A stretch of 5,132 nucleotides of DNA from Lachnospiraceae bacterium (GTDB taxonomy: Bacteria; Bacillota; Clostridia; Lachnospirales; Lachnospiraceae): the NCBI GenBank assembly GCA_004552595.1, contig SFNX01000113.1, positions 1 to 5,132 on the forward strand. Direction: 5' to 3'. Positions 4,857-5,132 of this stretch are shown here, piece by piece. How positions within the stretch are numbered: position 1 is the stretch's first letter; every line of letters begins with the position of its first letter. The position numbers and the translations under genes are program-made. A model generated the notes under the pieces. That model did no database searches and was not told where the DNA came from. It saw only the letters and a program-made list of their open reading frames with translations.

Positions 4857-5132
4857 ATGCAAAATATTAACGATTACATGAAACAGCAGGCACTGCTTTG
4901 TGAGAAGAACGATGACATCAGTGTTGATCTTTATTCTCAGTATGGGGTTAAGAGAGGATTAAGGGACGAGAACGGACAGGGCGTACTGACAGGACTTACA
5001 AACATATCCGAAATAAAAGCTTTTGAGTATCGCGATGGGGAAAAATGTCCGTGTGAAGGTGAACTTAAATATAGAGGCTACAACATAAGGGACTTGATTT
5101 CAGGAAGTAAGAATGAACGTTTCACATTCGAG
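4857..5132 (+). CDS. Citrate synthase, N-terminal part (runs off the window)
   Basis: Citrate synthase condenses oxaloacetate with acetyl-CoA to give citrate and CoA; in anaerobes it feeds a partial TCA branch toward 2-oxoglutarate and glutamate. Only the first 92 codons are present, and the frame is open to the last base. ATG 4857 has GGAGG (4847-4851) 5 bases upstream. The segment reads YGVKRGLRDENGQGVLTGLT (about 29-48), then ISEIKAFEYRDGE, then GELKYRGYNIRDLI (about 67-80). The G-x-L-x-YRGY-x-I-x-DL block is the family's conserved N-terminal motif, and the long lead-in is like the clostridial GltA type. Catalytic histidines and aspartate lie beyond the window and cannot be checked. The 2-methylcitrate synthase branch cannot be excluded from this part alone. 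Confidence 0.85.
   Translation, partial: MQNINDYMKQQALLCEKNDDISVDLYSQYGVKRGLRDENGQGVLTGLTNISEIKAFEYRDGEKCPCEGELKYRGYNIRDLISGSKNERFTFE

Noticed and set aside
4685..4870. 61-aa plus-strand reading frame over the citrate synthase promoter
   Set aside because: It has no ribosome binding site, covers the promoter and dyads, and overlaps the well-supported citrate synthase start in another frame.
1..5132. CRISPR array, rRNA or complete tRNA gene
   Set aside because: No regularly spaced repeats, no rRNA-like blocks, and the only tRNA-like sequence lacks an anticodon arm.

Overview
The window looks like low-GC Firmicutes DNA, most plausibly from a Clostridia/Lachnospiraceae-type genome. The support is AT-rich coding sequence, strong AGGAGG-type ribosome binding sites, intrinsic terminators with long T runs, and protein families (DUF3795, chromosomal TraX-like, GltA-type citrate synthase) common in gut or rumen anaerobes. 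That taxonomic call is inference; no marker gene fixes a genus.

Left third (1 to about 1815): an insertion sequence read on the minus strand. It has one long DDE transposase gene with two CxxC zinc-binding modules and an IS6-like catalytic domain. Downstream of its stop (positions 1-187) lies non-coding DNA that can form a very long imperfect hairpin. Upstream lie an extended -10 promoter and two tandem hairpins followed by T runs, all pointing into the element. They look like terminators that shield the transposase from outside transcription. Neither end of the element could be fixed from terminal repeats or a target duplication.

Middle (1839-2991): three small plus-strand genes. The first (113 aa) is unrecognised. 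The second is a PIN-domain nuclease, and the third is a 74-aa protein starting 3 bases after the nuclease stop. The last two look like a toxin-antitoxin pair with the toxin gene first. A very strong intrinsic terminator closes the block.

The 320 bases without a protein gene (2933-3252) hold that terminator, a small dyad, a tRNA-like element of about 54 nt with a perfect T arm and a pairable acceptor stem but no anticodon arm, a second terminator, and a sigma-A type promoter with a 15-bp palindrome in its spacer.

Right third (3253-5132): a two-gene operon (DUF3795 cysteine-rich protein, then a TraX-family membrane protein); a short membrane ORF that reads like an internally deleted cation:proton antiporter; and the 5' end of a citrate synthase gene running off the window. 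The citrate synthase promoter is flanked by a perfect 11-bp inverted repeat and followed by a second dyad in the leader, suggesting regulated expression. The tRNA-like relic, IS and toxin-antitoxin genes suggest that the left two thirds are accessory DNA beside more ordinary chromosomal genes on the right.
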